A stretch of DNA of 64,000 nt, taken from positions 1 to 64,000 of the forward strand of contig JACKLP010000001.1 of the NCBI GenBank assembly GCA_024235875.1. Direction: 5' to 3'. A program made the position numbers and the translations under genes. This document shows positions 8,904 to 17,708 of the stretch, one piece after another. The notes beneath the pieces were generated by a model that was not told the DNA's origin, ran no database searches, and worked only from the letters and a program-made list of their open reading frames with translations. How positions within the stretch are numbered: the first letter of the stretch is position 1; each line of letters starts with the position of its first letter. Source of the DNA: Burkholderiaceae bacterium (GTDB lineage: Bacteria > Pseudomonadota > Gammaproteobacteria > Burkholderiales > Burkholderiaceae_E).

Positions 8904-9644
8904 ATGCGCTGCCGTACCTTTGTCCTGGTTCATGGTGCCTGGCACGGCGGATGGTGCTGGTCGGCCGTGGCTCAGCGCCTATGCATGGCGGGTCACCGGG
9001 TGTTTGCGCCCAGTCTGACCGGACTATCCGATCGTGCACACCTGTTTGCGGCCTCGGTATCGCTCGGCACTCATGTCGAGGACATCGTCAATCTCGTGGC
9101 GTGTGAGCGCATCGAGGACTGCATTCTGGTGGGGCACAGTTACGGTGGCAACGTGATCACGGGCGTTGCCGACCGCCTTCGCGAGCGGGTCGCTCAGTAC
9201 GTATACCTCGATGCGGTCGCGCCGCCCGATGAGGCCGTTTCCTGGTGCTGGGCCGACTTTTCCAGCCCGGCCGAACGAGCCGAGCGCATCCACGCGATCG
9301 AGACACAGGGCAATGGCTTGTGTCTTCCACCGCCGGCACCGGCCGTGTTCGGGATCGTCGATCCCGAGATGGCCGCCGACGTGGCTGCTCGGCTCACTCC
9401 CATGCCGCGCGGCACATTCGAGGGGCGAATCGCGCTGCTTGCGGGTGGGTCGCGTGGGTTGCCGCGGACCTATATCGCCGCGGCGGCGCCGGCATATCCG
9501 CGGATGGCCTCGGTCATCGAGCGCGTGCGCCAGGATCCGGGTTGGCGGTTTGGCGAGATCGCCTGCGGACATGATGCGATGCTGCTGGCGCCGCGGGACT
9601 TGGCCGATCGCCTGCTCGCGATCGCCGCAGAAGCAGGGGCCTGA
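8904..9644 (+). CDS. Alpha/beta hydrolase, esterase-like
   Basis: A 246-residue alpha/beta-hydrolase. The oxyanion motif LVHGAWHGGWCW is at about residues 8-19, the nucleophile elbow GHSYGG puts the catalytic serine at 79, and a C-terminal His at about 223 sits in ACGHDAMLL. The HGAWHG start resembles plant methylesterase / hydroxynitrile lyase-type hydrolases and bacterial pyrethroid-hydrolase-like enzymes, but the substrate cannot be told. The ATG at 8904 was chosen because it begins just before the first conserved strand; an upstream in-frame start would overlap the end of glnB. Confidence 0.86.
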   Translation: MRCRTFVLVHGAWHGGWCWSAVAQRLCMAGHRVFAPSLTGLSDRAHLFAASVSLGTHVEDIVNLVACERIEDCILVGHSYGGNVITGVADRLRERVAQYVYLDAVAPPDEAVSWCWADFSSPAERAERIHAIETQGNGLCLPPPAPAVFGIVDPEMAADVAARLTPMPRGTFEGRIALLAGGSRGLPRTYIAAAAPAYPRMASVIERVRQDPGWRFGEIACGHDAMLLAPRDLADRLLAIAAEAGA

Positions 9645-9670
9645 GGGCCGCGCGTTTCGCGGACGACTCG

Positions 9671-10384
9671 TCAGTCGAGCGAAATGAGCACGACCAACGC
9701 GCCGCTGCCGCCATCGTTTGGCCTCGCCTGGCAGAAGGCCAGTACATCGGCGCGCTGTATCAGCCAGCGCATGACCTTCCCCTTGAGGACCGGCTCCTTG
9801 TTCGCGGATCCCAGTCCCTTGCCGTGAATGATCCGCAGGCAACGTTGCTCGCGTTGGCGGGCAGTCGCCAGGAACTCGGCCAAGGCGCTACGCGCTTCGT
9901 CGACCCGCATGCCATGAAGATCGAGTTGCGCGCGCACCGTCCACTCGCCGCGGCGCAGGCGTCGCGGGACGTCCGGGCCGACCCCGTCGCGGTGGTAGGA
10001 GAGGGCGTCGTCGGTTTCCAGGTAGCGCTCGATGTCGATTTCGTCCGAAAGCGATGCCTCCAGTACCGCGCGCTCGTCGAGCTGGCGCTGGCGCGGCAAC
10101 GGGGCCGGACGCGTTGCCTGGGGCACCGCCCGAGTGGGTATCCGAAGCGGCGTGACGTCACGCATTTCGCGCTCGAATCGTCGAGCCTCTCTCGCCTGAG
10201 CCTCGGTCTGCCCCTTGGCGCGTTCCGCTTGGCGTTGTGCCTGCTGCTCGGCGGCTTGGACTCGCAGGGATTCGCGCAGGGCCGCGAAGGGATCCGGTCC
10301 GGCGAGCGTCTGGTAGCGACCGGCGTGCGCCGCTTCCCTGGATCGGCTGCTGCGACGCGCCATCCGCTCCCGTACCTCGATCAT
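9671..10384 (-). CDS. Smr-domain protein (MutS2-type C-terminal domain)
   Basis: A 237-residue protein with a charged, Gln- and Arg-rich helical N-terminal half and a C-terminal Smr domain. The Smr hallmarks LDLHGMRVDEA (from residue 154) and IIHGKGLGS (from residue 185) are both present. Smr domains are known as DNA or RNA nicking or binding modules; stand-alone proteobacterial members have been linked to ribosome-collision rescue (SmrB) or have unknown roles. The ATG overlaps the trxB stop by four bases, so it is the second gene of a trxB-smr unit. It converges with the hydrolase gene. Confidence 0.88.
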   Translation of the reverse strand: MIEVRERMARRSSRSREAAHAGRYQTLAGPDPFAALRESLRVQAAEQQAQRQAERAKGQTEAQAREARRFEREMRDVTPLRIPTRAVPQATRPAPLPRQRQLDERAVLEASLSDEIDIERYLETDDALSYHRDGVGPDVPRRLRRGEWTVRAQLDLHGMRVDEARSALAEFLATARQREQRCLRIIHGKGLGSANKEPVLKGKVMRWLIQRADVLAFCQARPNDGGSGALVVLISLD

Positions 10385-11340
10385 CCCTCGCCAAGCGCTT
10401 CCAGGTAGCGCTGTGCGTCGAGGGCGGCCATGCAGCCGGTTGCTGCACTGGTGATGGCTTGTCGATAGACGTGGTCCTGGACGTCACCGGCTGCGAACAC
10501 GCCCGCGACGCTGGTCTGCGTCGCCTTGCCGGTGGTTCCGCCCTCGGTGCGCAGGTAGCCGCCGGCCATCTCGAGCTGTCCAGCGAACAGTTCGGTGTTC
10601 GGCTGGTGCCCGATCGCCACAAAGCAGCCGGCGAGGGAGATCTCCTCGGTCTGCCCCGTGCGATTGTCTCGAACCCGGACCCCGGTGACCCCCGAGGCAT
10701 CGCCAAGTACTTCGTCTAGCTCGTTGAACCAACGCGGCACGATCTTTCCGGCCCCGACCTTCTCCATGAGCTTGTCGATCATGATCGGCTCGGCCCGCAG
10801 CTTGTCGCGGCGATGGACCAGCGTGACCTTCGATGCGATGTTCGACAGATAGAGCGCCTCCTCGACCGCGGTGTTTCCGCCTCCGATGACGCACACCTCC
10901 TGGTTCCGATAAAAGAAGCCGTCACAGGTGGCGCACGCCGAGACCCCCTTGCCCATGAACGCCTGTTCGGATGGAAGGCCGATGTACTTGGCCGAGGCGC
11001 CCGTGGCGATGACGAGGGCATCGCATGTGTAGGTGCCCGAATCGCCCAAGAGCCGGAAGGGGCGGCTGCCGAGTTCGGCCGTGTGGATGTGGTCGAACAC
11101 GATCTCGGTGCCGAAGCGCTCCGCATGCGCCTGGAAGCGCTGCATCAGATCGGGCCCCTGTACGCCGTCAACGTCGGCGGGCCAGTTGTCGACTTCGGTC
11201 GTGGTCATCAGCTGTCCACCCTGCGCGATCCCGGTGATCAGCACCGGTGCCAGGTTTGCGCGTGCCGCGTATACGGCCGCCGTGTAGCCGGCTGGGCCCG
11301 ATCCGAGGATCAGGAGCCGACAGTGTCTTGAATCTGCCAT
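10381..11340 (-). CDS. trxB: Thioredoxin reductase
   Basis: A 319-residue flavoprotein that reduces thioredoxin with NADPH. It has the FAD-binding GSGPAGYTAA motif at residues 13-22, the redox-active pair Cys136/Cys139 in SACATCDGFF, the NADPH-binding GGGNTAVEEA segment, and the C-terminal FAD motif GVFAAGDVQD. The length matches low-molecular-weight bacterial TrxB. It is divergent from the Crp/Fnr-type regulator, with 141 bases between the two starts. Confidence 0.96.
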   Translation of the reverse strand: MADSRHCRLLILGSGPAGYTAAVYAARANLAPVLITGIAQGGQLMTTTEVDNWPADVDGVQGPDLMQRFQAHAERFGTEIVFDHIHTAELGSRPFRLLGDSGTYTCDALVIATGASAKYIGLPSEQAFMGKGVSACATCDGFFYRNQEVCVIGGGNTAVEEALYLSNIASKVTLVHRRDKLRAEPIMIDKLMEKVGAGKIVPRWFNELDEVLGDASGVTGVRVRDNRTGQTEEISLAGCFVAIGHQPNTELFAGQLEMAGGYLRTEGGTTGKATQTSVAGVFAAGDVQDHVYRQAITSAATGCMAALDAQRYLEALGEG

Positions 11341-11367
11341 TCGTCGTCTAACCGTTGCAATAAACTC

Positions 11368-11408
11368 AAAAAATCAGCGAGTTATAGAGTGCTCTTCAAC
11401 TGATTTTT
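11368..11408. repeat. Inverted repeat between trxB and the Crp/Fnr-type gene
   Basis: AAAAATCAG at 11369-11377 is the exact reverse complement of CTGATTTTT at 11400-11408, with 22 bases between. It sits in the AT-rich part of the divergent promoter region. It could be an operator for the adjacent regulator or a hairpin early in the trxB transcript. Confidence 0.45.
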
Positions 11409-11412
11409 GGAT

Positions 11413-11440
11413 TTGATCCGGGCCTGAGGCAGAATTATAC
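11413..11440 (+). promoter_or_regulatory. Probable sigma-70 promoter of the Crp/Fnr-type gene
   Basis: TTGATC at 11413-11418 and TTATAC at 11435-11440 are separated by 16 bases, close to the -35 and -10 consensus, about 42 bases before the GTG start. It is the best promoter match in this gap. Confidence 0.5.
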
Positions 11441-11481
11441 GAACACAGGGCCTCGGTCCGCCCGATGCAGGAGATCGCACC

Positions 11482-12162
11482 GTGAGTATGGCGCACGAAC
11501 AGAACAAGGCATTTCTTCGACGAGTGCCTTTGTTCTCCAGTCTGAGCGAGGCGCAGCTCGACCAGTTGGCCGCCGGTTCAGTTCGGCGCAACTTCCCCAA
11601 GGGACGCACGATCGTCGCAGAGGGCGAGCCGTCGGCGTCGCTCTACATCCTGCTGTCGGGCCGCGCCAAGGTTCAGCGATCCGATGCCGAGGGAAAGGAA
11701 GTGATCCTGGCCATGCTCGGGCCCGGTGAAGCGTTTGGCGAGATGAGCCTCATCGATGACGCCCCTCGCTCTGCCAGCGTGATCACCGTCGAGTCGTGCG
11801 ACTTCATGGCGATCAACAAGGACAGCTTCAAGTCGATGCTGGCGCAGAACCAGGAAATGGCCATGGAGGTCATGAAAGGGCTGGTGAAGCGACTGCGCGA
11901 GGCCGACAAGAAGATCGAGACCCTGGCACTGCTCGATGTCTATGGCCGTGTCGCCCGAGTGTTGCTCGACTTCTCCGAGGAACAGGGTGAAGAGCGGATC
12001 ATTCGCAACAAGCTTCCGCGCCAGGAGATCGCCAAGATGATCGGGGCCTCGCGCGAGATGGTTTCGCGCGTCATGAAGGGGCTCGAGATCGACGGCTACA
12101 TCGTGCCGCTACCAGAAGGAAAGCTGGTCCTGCGCGAGAAGATCAGCTCCTACCTGAACTGA
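11482..12162 (+). CDS. Crp/Fnr-family transcriptional regulator
   Basis: A 226-residue regulator. Residues 15-130 form a cyclic-nucleotide-binding-type beta barrel with a phosphate-binding-cassette-like segment (GEMSLIDDAPRSA, 86-98). A dimer helix follows, then a helix-turn-helix (RQEIAKMIGASREMVSRVM, 180-198). The N-terminal cysteine cluster of FNR is missing, so an iron-sulfur oxygen sensor is unlikely; the cassette fits cAMP or c-di-GMP binding by analogy with Crp and Clp. A GTG start at 11482 has AGGAG eight bases upstream and is preferred over the ATG two codons later. It is linked to ftsK by a one-base stop/start overlap. Confidence 0.9.
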   Translation: MSMAHEQNKAFLRRVPLFSSLSEAQLDQLAAGSVRRNFPKGRTIVAEGEPSASLYILLSGRAKVQRSDAEGKEVILAMLGPGEAFGEMSLIDDAPRSASVITVESCDFMAINKDSFKSMLAQNQEMAMEVMKGLVKRLREADKKIETLALLDVYGRVARVLLDFSEEQGEERIIRNKLPRQEIAKMIGASREMVSRVMKGLEIDGYIVPLPEGKLVLREKISSYLN

Positions 12163-14516
12163 TGGCACGGGCCAGTGTCGCGCTCGGCGCGAGCCGGGCG
12201 CAGTCGCCGTCTGTCGCCGGGCTGCCGGAACGGGCGGTCAGGCTGCTCCAGGAAATCCGCTGGATTGCCCTGGGGGCGCTGGCGGCCTATCTCGCCCTGA
12301 TCCTGCTGACCTACGACTCGGGCGATCCGTCGTGGTCACACGCGGTCCAGCGCGAGCGGGTCGCCAATGGTGGCGGCCAGTTCGGCGCCTGGCTTTCGGA
12401 CCTTTTGTTGTACCTGTTCGGGCTTTGCGCCTACCTGCTGGTCGCGTTGCTCGCTGTTGCGGTCATTCGCGGTGCCCGGGCGGCGCGCAATACCCGGCCG
12501 GGTTCGGCTGCTCGCTTCGCATGGGAACGCTGGGTCGGTTTCGTGGTGATGCTGGTCGGCTGCGCGATGCTGGAGTCGTCCCGGCTGCATGTGCATGGCG
12601 CGATGCTGCCGCTGGACCCGGGCGGCTTGATCGGGTCGTCGCTGTCCGAATGGTTGCTGGTGGTACTTGGGCCGGTGGGCAGCCTGCTGGCGACGCTCGT
12701 GCTGTCGGCAGGAGGCTTCAGCCTGTGGACGGGCTGGTCCTGGTTGAGCATTTCGGAGCGCGTCGGGTACGGGCTCGAGTGGATTGCCCTGAAGCTGGTC
12801 GGCGCCTACCAGGCTGCCAAGGACCGTAAGTTCGGTGCCCGTGCGGCAACCCGGCGCGATGTCCAGGTGCAGGAGTTGCGCCGGATCTTCGAGGAGGATC
12901 CGGAGCCGGTGAAGATCGCGCCACCGGTCGTCAAGGTGGAGCGCAGCGCGAGGGTCGAGGCCGAACGTCAGACACCCTTGTTCTCGGAGCTGCCGGCGGA
13001 CACCGAGCTGCCGCCCGTATCCTTGCTCGACCCGCCACCGGTCGATGTCGAGGCCGTAGACCAAGAGACACTGCAGTTCACCTCGAGGCTTATCGAGAAG
13101 AAGCTGGCGGATTTCAATGTGGCCGCCCGGGTCGAGGCCGCCTATCCGGGGCCGGTGATCACGCGCTACGAGATCGAGCCGGCAACCGGGGTCAAGGGCA
13201 GCCAGATCGTCAATCTGTCGAAGGACTTGGCGCGGGCCTTGTCGCTGGTGTCGCTGCGCGTGGTCGAGACGATCCCGGGCAAGAACCTGATGGGTCTCGA
13301 GCTACCCAATGCACGTCGCCAGACCGTTCGCCTGTCCGAGATCCTGGGCTCGAAGGTCTATGCCGACGGCGCATCGCCCGTCACGCTGGCGCTCGGGAAG
13401 GACATCGCGGGCAACGTCGTCGTCGCGGATCTGGCGAAGATGCCACATCTGCTGGTCGCGGGCACGACGGGTTCGGGCAAGTCGGTTGGCATCAATGCGA
13501 TGATCCTGTCGCTGCTCTACAAGTCGGATCCGACCCAGGTCCGGCTGCTGATGATCGATCCGAAGATGCTCGAGATGAGCGTCTACGAGGGCATTCCGCA
13601 TCTGCTTGCGCCGGTGGTCACGGACATGCGTCAGGCTGGCAATGCGCTGAACTGGTGCGTTGCGGAGATGGAGCGGCGCTATCGGGTCATGAGCAAGCTG
13701 GGGGTTCGCAACCTTTCCGGCTACAACCACAAGATCGCCGATGCCGAGAAGCGTGGCGAGAGTATTCCGAATCCTTTCAGCCTGACCCCCGATGCGCCCG
13801 AGCCGCTCGAGCGATTGCCCATGATCGTCGTGGTCATCGACGAGCTGGCCGACCTGATGATGGTCGTGGGCAAGAAGATCGAGGAGCTCATCGCGCGGCT
13901 CGCCCAAAAGGCACGCGCAGCCGGGATCCACCTGATCCTGGCCACCCAGCGCCCGTCGGTGGATGTGATCACGGGGCTGATCAAGGCGAATATTCCGACG
14001 CGCATCGCTTTCCAGGTGTCTTCGAAGGTCGACTCGCGCACGATCCTCGACCAGATGGGTGCCGAGTCCTTGCTGGGGCAGGGCGACATGCTTTACCTGC
14101 CACCGGGTTCGGGCTTGCCGGTCAGGGTCCACGGTGCGTTCGTTGCGGACGAAGAGGTCCACAAGGTCGTCGAGCACTGGAAGCTCATTGCCGAGCCGCA
14201 GTATGTCGAGGGGCTGCTCGAAGGCGGAATGCCCGAGGAAATCGATGCGGGCAGTGCCGTGGGTTTTGGCGGGCTGTCGCAGACGCTGACGGAAGCCGGC
14301 GTCGAGGGCGAGTCCGACCCGCTCTACGACCAGGCGGTGGCCGTGGTGCTCAAGCATCGGCGCGCGTCGATCTCGCTGGTCCAGCGCCATCTTCGGATCG
14401 GTTACAACCGTTCTGCGCGGCTGCTCGAGCAGATGGAGCGATCGGGGCTGGTCTCCGCGATGGCCTCGAACGGCAATCGCGATATCCTCGTGCCGGCGAA
14501 CGCCGAGGAATCGTAA
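12162..14516 (+). CDS. ftsK: DNA translocase FtsK
   Basis: A 784-residue FtsK. Four membrane helices lie in the first 210 residues, placing it at the septum. A short linker, an alpha/beta motor with Walker A GTTGSGKS at about residues 436-443 and Walker B VVVIDELADLM, and a C-terminal winged-helix gamma domain (about 715-780, with YNRSARLLEQM) follow. FtsK pumps chromosome termini through the closing septum toward dif, reading KOPS sites with the gamma domain, and activates XerCD. The short linker gives a protein much smaller than E. coli FtsK, as usual in betaproteobacteria. Its ATG shares one base with the upstream stop codon. Confidence 0.96.
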   Translation: MARASVALGASRAQSPSVAGLPERAVRLLQEIRWIALGALAAYLALILLTYDSGDPSWSHAVQRERVANGGGQFGAWLSDLLLYLFGLCAYLLVALLAVAVIRGARAARNTRPGSAARFAWERWVGFVVMLVGCAMLESSRLHVHGAMLPLDPGGLIGSSLSEWLLVVLGPVGSLLATLVLSAGGFSLWTGWSWLSISERVGYGLEWIALKLVGAYQAAKDRKFGARAATRRDVQVQELRRIFEEDPEPVKIAPPVVKVERSARVEAERQTPLFSELPADTELPPVSLLDPPPVDVEAVDQETLQFTSRLIEKKLADFNVAARVEAAYPGPVITRYEIEPATGVKGSQIVNLSKDLARALSLVSLRVVETIPGKNLMGLELPNARRQTVRLSEILGSKVYADGASPVTLALGKDIAGNVVVADLAKMPHLLVAGTTGSGKSVGINAMILSLLYKSDPTQVRLLMIDPKMLEMSVYEGIPHLLAPVVTDMRQAGNALNWCVAEMERRYRVMSKLGVRNLSGYNHKIADAEKRGESIPNPFSLTPDAPEPLERLPMIVVVIDELADLMMVVGKKIEELIARLAQKARAAGIHLILATQRPSVDVITGLIKANIPTRIAFQVSSKVDSRTILDQMGAESLLGQGDMLYLPPGSGLPVRVHGAFVADEEVHKVVEHWKLIAEPQYVEGLLEGGMPEEIDAGSAVGFGGLSQTLTEAGVEGESDPLYDQAVAVVLKHRRASISLVQRHLRIGYNRSARLLEQMERSGLVSAMASNGNRDILVPANAEES

Positions 14517-14577
14517 CGCCGGCGTCGGGCTTTCCGACCGCCTTCCTGGCCGTTCGCGCAATACCTCGGAGATTGAT

Positions 14578-15192
14578 GTGTTAGCAAAACTGGCGACTTT
14601 CGTCGGCGCGCTGGTTCTTTGCGGCGTCGCCAGCGCCGGCGCGATCGACCAACTCAACCGATTCGTCAAGGAAACCCGAAGCGCCGACGGACGCTTCGTC
14701 CAGCGGGTGACGGCGGGTACGCGCGCAAAAGACGAGAACAGTGAAGGGCGGTTTGCATTCGAACGCCCCGGTCGTTTCCGCTGGGTCGTCGAGTCGCCGT
14801 TCGAGCAACTGATGGTTGCCGATGGCAAGCAGGTGTACTTTCTCGACAAGGACTTGAACCAGGTCACTGTCAGACCGCTACAAGATGCGATGGGCGCGAC
14901 GCCTGCCGCGATTCTCTTCGGCGCCTCGGACCTCGACAGCCGTTTCGAGATCCTCGAATCGGGCACCGCTCAGGGGCTCGATTGGCTCGACGCGGTGCCA
15001 AGGGACAAGGAGGCCGGGTTCGAGCGTATCCGGATCGGATTCGCCGATGGCCTTCCACGCAAGATGGTGGTCCAGGACGCGTTCGGGCGGACATTGAGCT
15101 TCGAGTTCGTCGACCTGCGCGCGAATCCAGCCTTGTCGGCGGATCTGTTTCGGTTCACCGTGCCCGAAGGCGCTGACGTGGTGAAGCAGTGA
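14578..15192 (+). CDS. lolA: Outer-membrane lipoprotein carrier protein LolA
   Basis: A 204-residue periplasmic chaperone that accepts lipoproteins from LolCDE and hands them to LolB. A signal peptide covers residues 1-20, ending in GVASAGA. Conserved LolA strands are visible (GRFAFERPGRFRW near 57, and GKQVYFLDKDLNQVTVR near 84). The start must be the GTG at 14578, because the overlapping ATG two bases earlier runs into a stop at once. The ftsK-lolA-rarA order is standard for proteobacteria, but here two extra genes are inserted between lolA and rarA. Confidence 0.94.
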   Translation: MLAKLATFVGALVLCGVASAGAIDQLNRFVKETRSADGRFVQRVTAGTRAKDENSEGRFAFERPGRFRWVVESPFEQLMVADGKQVYFLDKDLNQVTVRPLQDAMGATPAAILFGASDLDSRFEILESGTAQGLDWLDAVPRDKEAGFERIRIGFADGLPRKMVVQDAFGRTLSFEFVDLRANPALSADLFRFTVPEGADVVKQ

Positions 15193-16325
15193 GCGCGTCG
15201 CTCGGTCTGGCGACACGTCAGCGGGCGCCCGCCTGTCCGGGTCAATCGGTCGACGCGATCGATACGCCGGCCCTCGTCCTCGACCTGGATCGCTTCGAGC
15301 GCAACCTGAGTCGTCTGCATGAGCGTGCGAACACGCTGGGCGTGCGGGTCAGGTCGCACGCCAAGGCGCACAAGTGCGTCGAGATCGCGCGCCGACAGAT
15401 TGCCGCTGGCGCCGTTGGCCTTTGCGTACAGAAACTGGCCGAGGCCGAGGTCTTCGTGGCCGCCGGATTCAAGGACGTGCTGCTGACCAACCAGATCGCG
15501 TCGATCGCGAAGGCCCAGCGGCTGGCCGCACTTACCGAACATGCCCGCATCGGCGTCTGCGTCGATGCACCCGAGCACATCGAATTGTTGGCTCGAGCGA
15601 TGGCCGGGCGCCCGACCACGCTCGAGGTGCTGATAGAGATCGACGTGGGCATGGGGCGCTGCGGCGTTCATACGGTCGAGGCCGCACTGGAACTGGCGCG
15701 GATGATCGCCGACCGAGACGGCTTGTCGCTCAGGGGCCTTCAGGCCTACCACGGCAAGGCACAGCACCTGCGATTGCCGGCGCAGCGGCGCGACGCGATC
15801 GGCAAGGCAGCCGACATTGCGGCGAGCATGCAGCGCGAGCTCGAGGCACAGGGGCATTCAAGCCTCGAAATCACCGGTGCAGGCACCGGAACCTGGTTGC
15901 TGGAGGCGCGCAGCGGCGTCTACACCGAGATTCAGCCCGGGTCGTACGTGCTGATGGACGCGGACTATGGCGCCAACGAAGGCGCGCCCGATGAGCCCGC
16001 CTTCGAACAGGCACTGGCGGTCCGTTGTGCGCTGATCAGCCGACATGGGCGCACGCTGGTGCTGGACGGGGGGCTGAAGAGTTTCGCGGTGGACTCCGGT
16101 CTGCCGGTACCCGAGATCACTGGTTGGCGGTGCGTGGGCGTGTCGGACGAACACGCCCTGGTCGAGGTTCCGGCGGACACGGTCCTGCCGCCGTTGGGCA
16201 GCTTGGTTTCGATGGTTCCCGGCCATTGCGACCCGACCGTCAATCTGCATGAATGGATCGTCGCCTATCGTGGCGAGACGGTCGAGGCGGTCTGGCCGGT
16301 CGACGCCCGGGGCGCCGTGTTCTGA
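15189..16325 (+). CDS. DSD1-family PLP enzyme, D-threonine aldolase / D-serine dehydratase-like
   Basis: A 378-residue fold-type III PLP enzyme with an alanine-racemase-like N-terminal barrel. The PLP lysine is Lys59 in RSHAKAHKC. The C-terminal metal site HCD (His346 and Asp348 in VPGHCDPTVNLHE) is conserved, which points to D-threonine aldolase or eukaryotic-type D-serine dehydratase chemistry rather than alanine racemisation. The enzyme would cleave or dehydrate beta-hydroxy D-amino acids. The GTG start overlaps the lolA stop by four bases (GTGA). With the following MFS gene it forms an insert in the usual lolA-rarA junction. Confidence 0.87.
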   Translation: MSASLGLATRQRAPACPGQSVDAIDTPALVLDLDRFERNLSRLHERANTLGVRVRSHAKAHKCVEIARRQIAAGAVGLCVQKLAEAEVFVAAGFKDVLLTNQIASIAKAQRLAALTEHARIGVCVDAPEHIELLARAMAGRPTTLEVLIEIDVGMGRCGVHTVEAALELARMIADRDGLSLRGLQAYHGKAQHLRLPAQRRDAIGKAADIAASMQRELEAQGHSSLEITGAGTGTWLLEARSGVYTEIQPGSYVLMDADYGANEGAPDEPAFEQALAVRCALISRHGRTLVLDGGLKSFAVDSGLPVPEITGWRCVGVSDEHALVEVPADTVLPPLGSLVSMVPGHCDPTVNLHEWIVAYRGETVEAVWPVDARGAVF

Positions 16326-16442
16326 TGCGTTGCCCCTACTCGCCGGATTGCTGGCGATCGTAGGACTATCCTAAGGCGTTTCCGGGGTCGGGCGGGGCGG
16401 GTTGCGACATCCGGCGGGGTCCTTGGGGCCAGGAGGTGGAAC

Positions 16443-17708
16443 TTGAGCGGATCCAATCGAGACGGCACGACCGAGGCGCACGTTGAGGCAGGTGGGTCGG
16501 CTTCCGATCATCGCGACCGTCGGGTGATCGGCGTGGTGTCGTTCGCACACGGTCTGTCCCATTTCACCCATTTGCTGCTCGCCCCCTTGTTCCCCTGGCT
16601 CAAGGACGCCTTCTCGCTCAGCTATGCGGAACTCGGTCTGCTGATGACCGTGTTCTTCGTCGTCTCGGGGATCGGCCAGTTCCTGGCCGGCTTCGTCGTC
16701 GATCGAGTGGGGCCGGTGCCGGTGCTGCTCGGCGCGCTGAGTTGCTTCGTACTGGCCTGCCTACTTCTGGCGGCGGCGCCATCCTACGCGGTCTTGTGTC
16801 TGGGAGCGGCGTTGGCCGGAATCGGAAATGCGCCCTTTCATCCGATCGACTTCTCGATCCTCAATTCGCGAGTTGCCACGCCGAAACTCGGCCACGCCTA
16901 TGCGATCCATGGCCTATCCGGCAGCATCGGCTGGGCCGTGGCGCCCGTTTACCTGGCCGGGATCGCCGGGATCGCCGGTTGGCGTAGCGCCCTGTTCGCC
17001 GCTGCCGGACTATGTGCGCTGGTGTCGGTCGTCGTGTTCCTCAATCGCAGGCATCTGAGTGTCGGGCGTGCCGAGCCGGCGGGGGGCGGGGCGGGTGCCG
17101 ACGGCGGCCGGCTGTTCGGGTTTCTCGGCTTGCCCGCGGTCTGGCTGAGCTTCCTGTTCTTCACCGTCTACGCGTTGGCGATGGGCGGGGTACAGAGTTT
17201 CGCGCCCACGGCGGCCGGTGCGCTTCACAGTATCCCGCTGAGTACCGTCGCGCTGTGCCTGACCTCGTATATGCTGGCGTCCGCGCTCGGCATGATCGGT
17301 GGCGGTTTTCTGGCGAAGGATCCGGCACGTGCCGAGCGCGTCATCGCGGCGGGATTCGGCGGCGCCGGGCTGGTGGCCTTGTCGATGGTGCTGGTGTCGT
17401 GGCCTGCCTGGTTCGTACCGGTCGTGTTCGCGGTGATGGGCCTGGCGGCCGGCAGTGCTTCCCCGGCTCGAGACCAGTTGGTGCGTCGCGCTTCGCCTCC
17501 GGGTGCCACCGGTCGGGTCTACGGTGTCGTCTACTCGGGCCTCGACGTCGGCATGGCATTCGGACCGGTTCTGTTCGGTTTTCTGATGGACAGCGGCCGG
17601 CCGGCTGCTGTATGGGTCGCGATCGCGGTCTTCCAGATGTTGCTGATCGCTTCGGCATTCTTTGCCGGTGCACGGAGTCGCGCTCGCCTGGTGAGTGCCG
17701 GTGCCTGA
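16443..17708 (+). CDS. MFS transporter, fosmidomycin-resistance-like
   Basis: A 421-residue protein with twelve predicted membrane helices and an early motif (HGLSHFTHLLLAPLFPWL) resembling the FsR/YfnC-type branch of the major facilitator superfamily. It would be an inner-membrane exporter; the substrate is unknown. The start is a TTG at 16443 with a full AGGAGG six bases upstream (16431-16436); no ATG is placed as well. It follows the PLP enzyme after 117 bases and overlaps rarA by 14 bases. The hydrophilic first 24 residues before helix 1 are slightly long. Confidence 0.86.
   Translation: MSGSNRDGTTEAHVEAGGSASDHRDRRVIGVVSFAHGLSHFTHLLLAPLFPWLKDAFSLSYAELGLLMTVFFVVSGIGQFLAGFVVDRVGPVPVLLGALSCFVLACLLLAAAPSYAVLCLGAALAGIGNAPFHPIDFSILNSRVATPKLGHAYAIHGLSGSIGWAVAPVYLAGIAGIAGWRSALFAAAGLCALVSVVVFLNRRHLSVGRAEPAGGGAGADGGRLFGFLGLPAVWLSFLFFTVYALAMGGVQSFAPTAAGALHSIPLSTVALCLTSYMLASALGMIGGGFLAKDPARAERVIAAGFGGAGLVALSMVLVSWPAWFVPVVFAVMGLAAGSASPARDQLVRRASPPGATGRVYGVVYSGLDVGMAFGPVLFGFLMDSGRPAAVWVAIAVFQMLLIASAFFAGARSRARLVSAGA

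Noticed and set aside
11482..12162. FNR-type oxygen sensor
   Set aside because: The N-terminal cysteine cluster required for the [4Fe-4S] centre is absent; only the Crp-like fold is supported.
13302..14966. A 554-codon minus-strand open frame
   Set aside because: It overlaps the motor domain of ftsK and lolA on the opposite strand and shows no family features.
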